Of a stretch of 64,000 nucleotides of DNA, positions 1 to 6,967 are shown piece by piece. Source of the stretch: Tepidiforma bonchosmolovskayae (GTDB lineage: Bacteria > Chloroflexota > Dehalococcoidia > Tepidiformales > Tepidiformaceae); contig NZ_CP042829.1 of the NCBI RefSeq assembly GCF_008838325.1, forward strand, positions 1,736,001-1,800,000, read 5' to 3'. Every line of letters starts with the position of its first letter. Positions within the stretch are counted from its first letter, which is position 1. The translations under genes were made by a program, and so were the position numbers. Under the pieces are notes generated by a model that saw nothing but the letters and a program-made list of their open reading frames with translations, had not been told where the DNA came from and did not search any database.

Positions 1-882
1 GGGGAGAATCCCCACCGTCGAAAACAGCACCGTCATCGCGTACCCCGAAAGCGCGACGACCGGGCTCACCGGCTCGCCCAGTGCCCGCAGCACGGCCCAC
101 AGCAGCCCAACACCGGCCAGCTCAACCGCCATGCCCCAGGCGAACGCGCCTGCCAGCCTCCCGGGCGCGCGCCGAAGCGCAGCCAGCACGTCGAACAGCT
201 CGTCCGCGGCGGCATCATTCGCCACGTAGACGTCCCGGGTGAGTCCCAGGAGCCGGCGCAGGGCGTGGCTCGCCATCCCCGTCAGCCGGTACACCCGGCG
301 CACCATCCCACGGCTCCAGAGCGCCGCCCCCAGGATTGCCGCCTGCCCTGCCGCGTACACGGCGAACAGCGCGCCTGCTGCAATTTCCAGCCGCGTGACA
401 TGCCCATCGAACCACATCACCACGAAGACCACCGCCAGCGTCAGCGCGAACGTTGCATGGCTGACCACGACCACGGCCGTGTAGGCCGTGGTCGCCAGCC
501 CCGCAGGCTCGCCGCGCCGCTTCGCTCCCGCGAGAAAAACCGCCAGCCCGCCCATGCCGCCCGATTTCGATACGATGTTCAGCGCTCCCGCAGCCAGCGC
601 CGGCACCACCATCCCCGCCGTCGTCGCCGGAAGGCCCACCGCACGCCGGGCGCTCGCATACATGCCGGCCTGTCCCGCGAGAAACAGCACCACCCACCCC
701 AGCGCCGCCGCAAGCCAGGCGGGGTTGGCTGAGGTCGCGCTCCGCCAGGCGTCCGGCAGGTCCTGCCGGTTCGCCCACAGGAAGAACGCCACAGCGGCGG
801 CCAGTGCTGCCCACAGCACGGCCCTGAGCGCGGCCGTCCGGCCCTTCCGGGCTTCCTCGGCATGCGGTTCCGTGCCCGTCAC
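1..882 (-). CDS. Lysylphosphatidylglycerol synthase TM-region / flippase-like membrane protein, C-terminus cut by window edge
   Basis: An open frame of 294 codons runs off the left edge without a stop. The GTG at 882 is the best start, with GGAGG-rich sequence about 12-20 nt upstream. The translation is hydrophobic: one membrane segment near residues 18-33, then several more (for example AWLAAALGWVVLFLAG). The segment LNIVSKSGGMGGLAVFLAGA matches the conserved core of the UPF0104/YbhN/AglD family, membrane proteins of about 300-340 residues related to the MprF flippase domain. By family it should handle lipid or polyprenyl-linked substrates at the inner membrane; the substrate cannot be told. 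Other frames here are arginine/alanine-rich shadows. It is divergent from the methyltransferase at 1046. Confidence 0.75.
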   Translation of the reverse strand, partial: MTGTEPHAEEARKGRTAALRAVLWAALAAAVAFFLWANRQDLPDAWRSATSANPAWLAAALGWVVLFLAGQAGMYASARRAVGLPATTAGMVVPALAAGALNIVSKSGGMGGLAVFLAGAKRRGEPAGLATTAYTAVVVVSHATFALTLAVVFVVMWFDGHVTRLEIAAGALFAVYAAGQAAILGAALWSRGMVRRVYRLTGMASHALRRLLGLTRDVYVANDAAADELFDVLAALRRAPGRLAGAFAWGMAVELAGVGLLWAVLRALGEPVSPVVALSGYAMTVLFSTVGILP

Positions 883-1030
883 GTCAGGTCAAGTTTCCTC
901 CGGCTCCTCCCACAGAACAGATGCCCGTACCGTCCCTTTTCGGCTTCCTTACCGGGCGCTGTCTGCGCCGGCGCGCCCCGGCCCTCCCCTGGGCCGCCCG
1001 CCCCCGTTCGACGTCGCGCCCGCCTTCCGG

Positions 1031-1036
1031 CACAAT
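1031..1036 (+). promoter_or_regulatory. -10 box of the methyltransferase gene
   Basis: CACAAT ends 9 nt before the ATG at 1046 in GC-rich sequence. No Shine-Dalgarno is visible, so the transcript is probably leaderless or nearly so. Confidence 0.4.
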
Positions 1037-1045
1037 TCGGATTCC

Positions 1046-2275
1046 ATGCAGCCGCCCCCGGTCTCCGAACGCGACCCGGAGTCGCTCGAGCGCTACCTCC
1101 TCTCCTTCCGCTGGCCCTACCGCAACGAGGAGGTCCACCGCATCCTCGTCAACGGAGGCCTCCCCCTCTGGCGCCAGGTCCTCCGCTTCGTCCCCAACCC
1201 GAAGGAGCGCGGCAGGGCCCTCGAGCTCGGCAGCCCCCCCTTCCACATCACCCTCCTCCTCCAGCGCTTCCGCAACTACGACCTCGTCCTCACCGGCTAC
1301 GCCGCCGACGGCCGCCCGGAGCTCCGCCAGCAGCTCGAAAGCCCCGAATTCGGCGAAACGTACGAATTCGTCTGCACCTGCTTCAACGCCGAGGCCGATA
1401 CCTTCCCGTATCCCGACAACTCCTTCGACCTCGTCACCTGGTGCGAAGTCATCGAGCACCTCACCGAGAACCCCGTCCATACGCTCGCCGAGATCCACCG
1501 TGTCCTCAAACCGGGCGGCGCCCTCGTCATCTCCACCCCGAACGCTTCCCGCGCCGACTCCATCGCCAACTTCCTCGCCGGCCGCAACATCTACGACCCC
1601 TACCACCTCGGCGCCCCCCTCAAGGGCTCCCGCCACAGCCGCGAGTACACCCTCGCCGAGCTCACCGACCTCCTCGAAGGGTGCGGCTACACCATCGAGC
1701 GCGCTGCCGATATCGACATCTACCCCCCGGCCAGCCGCAACCGCCGCATCTTCCGCTGGCTGATGAACAACGTCGTGAGCCGCATCACCGGCGGCCACTA
1801 CCGCTACCACCTCTTCGTCCGCGCCCGCAAAACCGACGCTCCCTTCCGCTGGTACTTCCCGCCCTCCCTCTTCGACCTGGGGCACCTCGCCTTCTACATG
1901 GCCCCGCGCCACCCCGAGGTCACCTTCGGCATCAACGACGTGCCGCACATCGCTATGGGCTGGGGCGACCTCCAGCGCGACCCCTCCGGCCGCGCATACC
2001 GCCGCTCCGGGCAGGTCGGCGATATCTACCTCCTCGTCCGCGAACCCCGCACCGCCGCCACCGTCACCCTGGCCGGCGGCCGCGGCGAGGCCCAGGCCTG
2101 GCACGATAACGGCGGCAACCTCGTCCTCCTTGGCTCGACCCGCTTCGATGCCCCGCCCGGCCGCTGGACCGACGTCACCATCCCCCTCTCCGCCGACTTC
2201 GAACCCGGCAATCCCCTCCATATCCGGCTCGATACCGAGGCCGGCGTCGACGTCCATCGCGTCACGACGACATAA
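1046..2275 (+). CDS. Class I SAM-dependent methyltransferase with C-terminal beta-rich extension
   Basis: The 409-residue protein has a methyltransferase type 11 core. FDLVTWCEVIEHL (about residues 127-139) and HRVLKPGGALVISTPN (about 150-165) are the typical motif after the SAM-binding strand and the post-motif loop. The N-terminal 60 residues are charged and aromatic. The last 150 or so residues form an extension rich in predicted strands (DIYLLVREP, TVTLAGG, WTDVTIPLSADF) that I cannot assign. Such proteins often act on lipids or cell-surface sugars, but the substrate is unknown. The ATG at 1046 is chosen because a -10-like box lies 9 nt upstream; the longer open frame from 488 has shadow-type composition and overlaps the divergent gene. 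Confidence 0.8.
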   Translation: MQPPPVSERDPESLERYLLSFRWPYRNEEVHRILVNGGLPLWRQVLRFVPNPKERGRALELGSPPFHITLLLQRFRNYDLVLTGYAADGRPELRQQLESPEFGETYEFVCTCFNAEADTFPYPDNSFDLVTWCEVIEHLTENPVHTLAEIHRVLKPGGALVISTPNASRADSIANFLAGRNIYDPYHLGAPLKGSRHSREYTLAELTDLLEGCGYTIERAADIDIYPPASRNRRIFRWLMNNVVSRITGGHYRYHLFVRARKTDAPFRWYFPPSLFDLGHLAFYMAPRHPEVTFGINDVPHIAMGWGDLQRDPSGRAYRRSGQVGDIYLLVREPRTAATVTLAGGRGEAQAWHDNGGNLVLLGSTRFDAPPGRWTDVTIPLSADFEPGNPLHIRLDTEAGVDVHRVTTT

Positions 2276-2304
2276 CCCGCCAGGTCCAGGTTAACGGCCC
2301 GCAA

Positions 2305-2334
2305 TTGCTGACCCTTCGCGCAGTTTGCTACGAT
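2305..2334 (+). promoter_or_regulatory. Promoter of the HNH endonuclease gene
   Basis: TTGCTG (2305-2310), an 18-nt spacer and TACGAT (2329-2334), with TGC directly before the -10 as in an extended -10 element. Transcription would begin near 2341, giving a leader of about 23 nt that carries GGAGG at 2351-2355. Confidence 0.6.
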
Positions 2335-2363
2335 CCCGCAAAGGCAGGCCGGAGGCTCCGCCC

Positions 2364-2903
2364 GTGGGGGTAGATGGCATAGCCGTCCTGGTGCTGAACC
2401 AGAACTACGAGCCGCTCAACGTGTGCTCCGTCCGGCGTGCCATCGTCCTCGTCCTCCGCGGGAAAGCCGAAGTCATCGAAACCGCCCGCGCCGTCCTCCA
2501 CACCGCCCGCACCACGCTCGCCCTTCCCTCCGTCATCCGCCTCGTCCACATGGTCCGCCGCCCGCGGCCGAAAGTCCGCCTCACCCGGCGCGAAATCTTC
2601 CAGCGCGACGGCTGGCAGTGCGTCTACTGCGGCCGCCAGACCCGCGACCTCACCCTCGACCACGTCATCCCCCGCCACCGCGGCGGCCCGCACACCTGGG
2701 AGAACCTCGTCGCCGCCTGCCGCACCTGCAACCACCGCAAGGCGGGCCGCACCCCCCAGGAAGCCCGCATGACCCTCCTCCGCGAGCCCGCCGCCCCCCG
2801 CGTCAGCATCTACCACGCTTTCTACCCCTACCTCGAAAGCGAAGAAGCCTGGCGCAAGTTCATCCCCGGCTGGGACGACGCCGTCCTCGCCGCCGCCGGC
2901 TGA
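2364..2903 (+). CDS. HNH endonuclease (HNH_5-like)
   Basis: A 179-residue protein. The N-terminal half has the signature VLVLNQNYEPLNVCSVRRAI seen in stand-alone bacterial HNH proteins. The zinc-binding HNH module has CVYCG near residue 86, LDHVIPRHRGG with the catalytic DH pair, the asparagine of ENLVAAC, and CRTCNHRK. The GTG at 2364 has GGAGG 8 nt upstream; the in-frame TTG at 2325 lies on the promoter -10 region and is rejected. Such stand-alone HNH proteins occur as chromosomal singletons in many phyla and their role is not settled; no methylase, transposon or phage neighbour points to restriction or mobility. Confidence 0.88.
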   Translation: MGVDGIAVLVLNQNYEPLNVCSVRRAIVLVLRGKAEVIETARAVLHTARTTLALPSVIRLVHMVRRPRPKVRLTRREIFQRDGWQCVYCGRQTRDLTLDHVIPRHRGGPHTWENLVAACRTCNHRKAGRTPQEARMTLLREPAAPRVSIYHAFYPYLESEEAWRKFIPGWDDAVLAAAG

Positions 2904-2943
2904 CCGTCCAGCAAACGTCACTCGTCCGCAGCCGCGCCTCCGG

Positions 2944-2949
2944 TATCAT
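2944..2949 (+). promoter_or_regulatory. -10 box of the CoA-transferase gene
   Basis: TATCAT, about 31 nt before the GTG at 2981. GGAGGT at 2968-2973 serves as ribosome site with a 7-nt spacer. Confidence 0.5.
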
Positions 2950-2980
2950 CTCCGTTCGAATCTCCCCGGAGGTCGAACCG

Positions 2981-4309
2981 GTGAAGCCAACGGCACCCAA
3001 CTGGCGCGAACTCGTCGCCGATAAACTCGTCTCCCCCGAAGAAGCCGTCGCCGTCGTCAAAGATGGCGACTGGGTCTGGACTGGCGGCTGGACGTCCGTC
3101 CCGCCCCAGCTCTGCGCTGCCCTCGCCGCCCGCGCCGGCCAGGTCAAAGACGTCACCATCGTCAACTTCCTCTCCCCCTTCAACTGGGACAGGCCGGAAG
3201 TCCTCGCCCACTGGAAGGTCATCACCGGCTATTGCAGCCCCTTCGACCGCAAGGCCGCCCGCGAAGGGCGCATCGAATACGTCCCGGTCTCCCGCTTCCG
3301 CGAGGGCAAAATGCCGCCCGGCCTCGACCGGCTCGACGTCGCCCTCATCCCGATCTCCCCGCCCGACGAGGACGGCTGGTGCTCCTTCGGCTCCGGGGTC
3401 TTCTTCGGCCCCACCGTCTCCAGCATCGCCACCACCCTCATCGGCGAAATCCACGAGAACTTCATCCGCACCGGCGGCGGCAACCGCATCCACATCGACC
3501 GCTTCGCCCGCGTCTGCGAATACACCCTCCCCCCGGCTGCGGCACCCATCCCGCCGCGCACCGAAGAGACCGAAATCGCCGCCAACGTCATCTGCACCCT
3601 CGTCGCCAACGAAATCGTCTACGACGGCGCCACCCTCCAGTTCGGCATCGGCGATGTCTCGGCCGCCCTGCCCGTCTTCCTCGAAGAGAAGCACGACCTC
3701 GGCGTCCATACCGAACTCCTCCCCGGCGGCATCCCCGACCTCGTCGAAAAGGGCGTCATCACCGGCAAGTACAAGCCCCACCACGTCGGCAAGGTCGTCG
3801 CCAGCGCCCTCGGCCAGGTCCCGCCAGAGGACCTCGCCCGCATCGACGGCAACGACACCTACGAGCTCTACGACTTCACCCATACCGACGACATCCGCCT
3901 CCTCCTCCAGATCGAAAACTTCATCGCGGTCAACAATGCCATGGCCGTCGACCTGACCGGGAACGTCTCCTCCGAGACCCAGGGCAACCTCGTCTACTCC
4001 GGCACCGGCGGCCAGGCCGTCTTCGCCATCGGCGCCTCCACCGCCGCCAACGGCTCCGTCATCGTCCTCCCCTCCAGCTCGCTCATCGGCGATACCCGCC
4101 ACACCCGCATCGTCGGCGGCCACCCGCCCGGAACGGTCGTCACCGTCCACCGCGGCTTCGTCGACTACGTCGTCACCGAGCAGGGCATCGCGAAGCTTAC
4201 GGGCAAGTCCATCCGCGAACGCATCAACGAAATGATCTCCGTCGCCCACCCCGACTTCCGCGGCGAACTGAAGAAGGAGGCCCAGCGCCTCTACGGCATC
4301 ACCGTCTAG
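2981..4309 (+). CDS. Acetyl-CoA hydrolase/transferase family protein (4-hydroxybutyrate CoA-transferase type)
   Basis: A 442-residue member of the class I CoA-transferase/acetyl-CoA hydrolase family (Cat1/AbfT type, usual length 430-450). The two halves are visible: the N-terminal domain with DWVWTGGW and the C-terminal domain with QFGIGDVSAALP, DLGVHTELLPGGIPDLVEKG, VNNAMAVDLTGNVSSETQG and VVTEQGIAKL. Family members move CoA between acyl-CoAs and carboxylates or hydrolyse acetyl-CoA in the cytoplasm; the substrate is not readable. The GTG start is fixed by GGAGGT 7 nt upstream. A second, distinct paralogue lies at 8042-9340, and a crotonase follows, pointing to short-chain acyl-CoA metabolism. 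Confidence 0.88.
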   Translation: MKPTAPNWRELVADKLVSPEEAVAVVKDGDWVWTGGWTSVPPQLCAALAARAGQVKDVTIVNFLSPFNWDRPEVLAHWKVITGYCSPFDRKAAREGRIEYVPVSRFREGKMPPGLDRLDVALIPISPPDEDGWCSFGSGVFFGPTVSSIATTLIGEIHENFIRTGGGNRIHIDRFARVCEYTLPPAAAPIPPRTEETEIAANVICTLVANEIVYDGATLQFGIGDVSAALPVFLEEKHDLGVHTELLPGGIPDLVEKGVITGKYKPHHVGKVVASALGQVPPEDLARIDGNDTYELYDFTHTDDIRLLLQIENFIAVNNAMAVDLTGNVSSETQGNLVYSGTGGQAVFAIGASTAANGSVIVLPSSSLIGDTRHTRIVGGHPPGTVVTVHRGFVDYVVTEQGIAKLTGKSIRERINEMISVAHPDFRGELKKEAQRLYGITV

Positions 4310-4331
4310 CTCCTGCCCTCCGCCCCGCTCC

Positions 4332-4367
4332 GAAGCGCCCGCCGTGCCCGCCGCCGGCGGGCGCTTC
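4332..4367 (+). terminator. Strong hairpin after the CoA-transferase gene
   Basis: GAAGCGCCCGCC (4332-4343) and GGCGGGCGCTTC (4356-4367) form a perfect 12-bp stem with a 12-nt loop, starting 23 nt after the stop codon. No long T-tract follows, so it is a terminator-like or mRNA 3'-end hairpin rather than a classical intrinsic terminator. Confidence 0.5.
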
Positions 4368-4397
4368 CCGTTCCCGCAGGCCCCTGTTGCACCGGGC

Positions 4398-4403
4398 TAT
4401 ACT
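4398..4403 (+). promoter_or_regulatory. -10 box of the crotonase gene
   Basis: TATACT, 22 nt before the ATG at 4426. CGGAGG lies about 9 nt before the start, so this gene has a short leader with a ribosome site. Confidence 0.6.
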
Positions 4404-4425
4404 CGCCTCCCACGGAGGCAGCAGC

Positions 4426-5328
4426 ATGAACGACTACCGCACCATCCTCTACGAAGTCGAACGCGGCCGCGCCCGCATCACCCTCAACCGCCCCGAAAAG
4501 CTGAACGCCCTCAGCCTCGAACTCCAGCAGGAGCTCCACGACGCCCTCTGGGAGGCCGACAACGATACCCGCGTCCACGCCGTCATCATCCGCGGCGCCG
4601 GCCGCGCCTTCTCCGCCGGCTACGACCTCACCCCCCTCGGCAACCGCCGGCCCGCGCCCGAGGGCGACCACTACACCGCGGTCTACCGCGGCGCACGCAC
4701 CTTCGACGACGACGCCTGGCAGCTCGAGCGCGCCCAGCGGCTCCGCATGGCCATCTTCGATATGCACAAGCCTGTCGTCGCCCAGGTCCACGGCTACTGC
4801 CTCGCCGGCGGCACCGATATCGCCTTCCTCTGCGACATCGTCATCGCCGCCGAGGACGCCGTCATCGGCTTCCCGCCCGCCCGCGCCATGGGCTCCCTCC
4901 CCAACCAGATGTGGGTCTACCACTGCGGCCCCCAGTGGGCGAAGCGCCTCTTCCTCACCGGGGACACCATCACCGGCGCCGAGGCCGCGAGAATCGGCCT
5001 CGTCCTCAAGGCCGTCCCCGCCAGCCTCCTCGCCCAGGAGGTCGAAGGCCTCGTCGACCGCATGGCCATGATCGACACCGACCTCCTCTCCGCCAACAAG
5101 CGGATCGTCAACCTCGCCCTCGAACTGATGGGCGCCCGCACCATGCAGCGCCTCGGCGCCGAGAACGACGCCCGCGCCCACCTCGCTCCCTCCGTCCGCG
5201 AATTCGGCCGCATCGCCGCCGAGCAGGGCCTCAAGGCTGCCCTCCACTGGCGCGACGCGAAGTTCGGCGACGGCCGCGCCCGCGTCGAAGGCCCCGAAAT
5301 CCGCGACGAGCACGGCCGCCTGGTCTGA
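4426..5328 (+). CDS. Enoyl-CoA hydratase/isomerase (crotonase) family protein
   Basis: A 300-residue crotonase-fold protein. The CoA-binding and oxyanion-hole segments are visible: VERGRARITLNRPEKLNALS (about 11-30), RAFSAGYDL (about 64-72) and VHGYCLAGGTDIAFLCDI (about 121-138). The usual first catalytic Glu (GG-x-E) is Asp here (GGTD), and the segment around MGSLPNQM has no obvious second Glu. It may therefore not be a plain enoyl-CoA hydratase; related proteins with GGTDI are common in high-GC bacteria, annotated only as the superfamily. The length is slightly above the usual 260 because of an insert around DDDAWQLERAQR. It sits downstream of the CoA-transferase with its own promoter. Confidence 0.85.
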   Translation: MNDYRTILYEVERGRARITLNRPEKLNALSLELQQELHDALWEADNDTRVHAVIIRGAGRAFSAGYDLTPLGNRRPAPEGDHYTAVYRGARTFDDDAWQLERAQRLRMAIFDMHKPVVAQVHGYCLAGGTDIAFLCDIVIAAEDAVIGFPPARAMGSLPNQMWVYHCGPQWAKRLFLTGDTITGAEAARIGLVLKAVPASLLAQEVEGLVDRMAMIDTDLLSANKRIVNLALELMGARTMQRLGAENDARAHLAPSVREFGRIAAEQGLKAALHWRDAKFGDGRARVEGPEIRDEHGRLV

Positions 5329-5347
5329 CCGCGACGCCGCCCTGCGG

Positions 5348-5353
5348 TACCAT
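5348..5353 (+). promoter_or_regulatory. -10 box for a leaderless gene
   Basis: TACCAT ends exactly 6 nt before the GTG at 5360; CTGACC at 5325-5330 is a possible -35 with a 17-nt spacer. Confidence 0.55.
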
Positions 5354-5359
5354 CGCCTC

Positions 5360-5581
5360 GTGCACCCCGACGACGACGACCGCATCCCCCTCGGCCAGCC
5401 CGGCGATGACCGCGACCTCGGCCCCGATGAGCGCGACCGCGACCTGATGGACGGGACCTGGGAGCAGCAGTACTACAGCGGCCAGCTCCGCACCCGCGAC
5501 TGGAACACCATCGCGCTCGGCGTCGCCATCCTCGTCGTCCTTGCCCTCGTCCTGCCGATGGTCCTGGTGGTGCTCCGATGA
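5360..5581 (+). CDS. Small single-pass membrane protein
   Basis: A 73-residue protein. The N-terminal 45 residues are strongly acidic and hydrophilic (DPD/DDRD-rich), followed by one membrane segment near residues 50-72 (TIALGVAILVVLALVLPMVL) that reaches almost to the C-terminus, as in tail-anchored proteins. The GTG is chosen because a -10 box ends 6 nt upstream. The stop codon overlaps the next start (ATGA at 5578), so it is translationally coupled to the SDR-like gene. I do not recognise the family. Confidence 0.65.
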   Translation: MHPDDDDRIPLGQPGDDRDLGPDERDRDLMDGTWEQQYYSGQLRTRDWNTIALGVAILVVLALVLPMVLVVLR

Positions 5582-6162
5582 ACCGGCCCGTCGCGCTGGT
5601 CGGCCCCGGCGGCCCGCCGCTGCGCGCCCTCGCGCTCGCCCTCGCCGAAGTCGGCCGCCCCATCGGCCTCGCCACCCTCGCGCCGGCCCAGGCCCACGAG
5701 TTCGCCACTGCCAGCATCGCCAACGAACTCTGGGCCCTCGGCGCCGACCACCTCCACCGCGTCCTCGACGCCGCCGACCCCGCCGCCCTCGGCGCGTTCC
5801 TCGCCGAGCTCGAAGACCGCTTCGGCCCGCTCGCAGCGCTCGCCGTCGACCCCGGCCCGCTCCCGGACATCCCCTTCGACGAGTTCTCCATCGACGAGTG
5901 GCTCCCCCTCGCCCGCGAACGGCTCGGCGCAGCGCTCGTCGCGATCCGCTGCGCGGCCCCGCTGCTCGAACGTGCCGGCGGCGGCCCGGTCGCCATCGTC
6001 CGCCACCCCGCACCCGCCACCGCCGCCCCGGCGCTGATCGATGCCGCCCTCGCACAGCTGCCCGCCGCCCTGGAGGCCGAGCTCGCCGGGCGCCCGCTCC
6101 GCCTGGCCGCCCTCGACGCCGCCAGCGACCCCGCTGCCGCCTTCCTCCCGCTTCTCGCCTGA
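5578..6162 (+). CDS. SDR-like protein lacking the catalytic motif
   Basis: A 194-residue protein whose start VALVGPGGPPLRALALALAE resembles the Rossmann strand and glycine loop of short-chain dehydrogenases, and whose middle (IDEWLPLARERLGAALVAIR, then AAPLLERAGGGPVAIV) resembles the SDR helix and strand before the active site. The glycine loop is not a proper TGxxxGxG, there is no NNAG, and no Tyr-x3-Lys is present. It is shorter than typical SDRs (about 250). I read it as a degenerate, probably non-enzymatic SDR. It is coupled by ATGA to the small membrane protein upstream, which suggests the two act together. Function unknown. Confidence 0.6.
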   Translation: MNRPVALVGPGGPPLRALALALAEVGRPIGLATLAPAQAHEFATASIANELWALGADHLHRVLDAADPAALGAFLAELEDRFGPLAALAVDPGPLPDIPFDEFSIDEWLPLARERLGAALVAIRCAAPLLERAGGGPVAIVRHPAPATAAPALIDAALAQLPAALEAELAGRPLRLAALDAASDPAAAFLPLLA

Positions 6163-6231
6163 TTCCGCCCTGCCGCCTGCCGGTCTCCCGCAGCGCCCGC
6201 AGCGCCGCTGTGCCGCGCTTGCCTCACACGA

Positions 6232-6268
6232 TCTGAAGTTCAGAATCAAATTTCTCAAGTGCTACATT
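6232..6268 (+). promoter_or_regulatory. Putative promoter with palindromic operator
   Basis: The perfect palindrome TCTGAAGTTCAGA (6232-6244) overlaps a possible -35 (TTCAGA 6239-6244). After an 18-nt spacer comes TACATT (6263-6268), preceded by TGC. This is an AT-rich island in GC-rich DNA, consistent with a regulated promoter for the genes from 6330. Confidence 0.45.
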
Positions 6269-6329
6269 GACTGTCTTGCGCGAGTAGGCAAGAATGGCAC
6301 TCGGGGCCGCTGCCCCCGGGAGACCCGCC

Positions 6330-6560
6330 ATGTTCGACCTCAACCTCTGGTTCATCGCCGCCTTCAGCGACCACTACGTCGACAGCCGCCGTGCCTCGGC
6401 CGCGCGCTACCGCCTGGGGCGTCCCGGGCCCATGCCCGCTATGATCGGCCGGTGCGCCGTGGCGCTTCGTCGCGCTGCTGCCGCCCTCGAGGCCTGGGCA
6501 GCCGGCAGCGCCGCCGAGCTCCCCGACTCCGCCCTGCTCGACCCGCGCGGCGCCCGCTGA
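6330..6560 (+). CDS. Hypothetical protein
   Basis: A 76-residue open frame with GGGAG at 6318-6322, 7 nt before the ATG. The N-terminus (MFDLNLWFIAAFSDHYVDSR) looks protein-like, while the rest is alanine/arginine-rich and less convincing. An in-frame ATG at 6294 lacks a ribosome site. It is the first frame after the palindrome promoter, ahead of the DUF2089 gene. No family recognised. Confidence 0.4.
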   Translation: MFDLNLWFIAAFSDHYVDSRRASAARYRLGRPGPMPAMIGRCAVALRRAAAALEAWAAGSAAELPDSALLDPRGAR

Positions 6561-6583
6561 AATCCACCGCCCAGGACATCCCC

Positions 6584-6967
6584 ATGGCTCGACTGATCGG
6601 CGCCTGCCCCAGCTGCGAAAGCCCCATGGTCGTCCGCCGCCTCGAATGCCCCGAGTGCGGCACCGGCGTCGATGGCCACTTCGATGCCGGCCCCCTCGCC
6701 CGCCTCAACCGCGAGCAGCTCGCCTTCGTCGAAACGTTCCTCCGCGCCCGCGGCAAGATTAAGGACGTCGAAGAAGAGCTCGGCATCTCCTACCCCACCG
6801 TCGTCGCCCGCCTCAACGACGTCCTCGTCGCCCTCGGCTTCGAAGCCGGAGAAGACCCCCGCGACGCCGAGCGCCGCCAGCGCATCCTCGACGAGCTCGC
6901 CGCCGGGCGCATCTCCGCAGCCGAGGCCGCCGAACAGCTCCGCGCCCTGGCTTCCCGCGATGGCTGA
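6584..6967 (+). CDS. DUF2089 family zinc-ribbon / helix-turn-helix protein
   Basis: A 127-residue protein with an N-terminal zinc ribbon (C8-x2-C11, C22-x2-C25), a helix-turn-helix-like middle (residues 45-82: EQLAFVETFLRARGKIK, then SYPTVVARLNDV) and a C-terminal helical module (98-122). This is the DUF2089 architecture, thought to be transcription-factor-like. The C-terminal pattern LxxGRIxxxEAAxxLxAL recurs at the C-terminus of the next protein. The stop overlaps the next start by 8 nt, so the two are coupled. A plausible reading is a cytoplasmic regulator working with the downstream toast-rack protein; this is inference from adjacency. Confidence 0.75.
   Translation: MARLIGACPSCESPMVVRRLECPECGTGVDGHFDAGPLARLNREQLAFVETFLRARGKIKDVEEELGISYPTVVARLNDVLVALGFEAGEDPRDAERRQRILDELAAGRISAAEAAEQLRALASRDG

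Noticed and set aside
488-1045. N-terminal extension of the methyltransferase frame back to 488
   Set aside because: Composition is shadow-like (Ala/Arg/Ser/Pro), it overlaps the divergent membrane protein, and the -10 box at 1031 lies inside it.
4387-4392. TTGCAC as the -35 of the crotonase promoter
   Set aside because: It is only 5 nt from the -10 box TATACT, too close to act with it.
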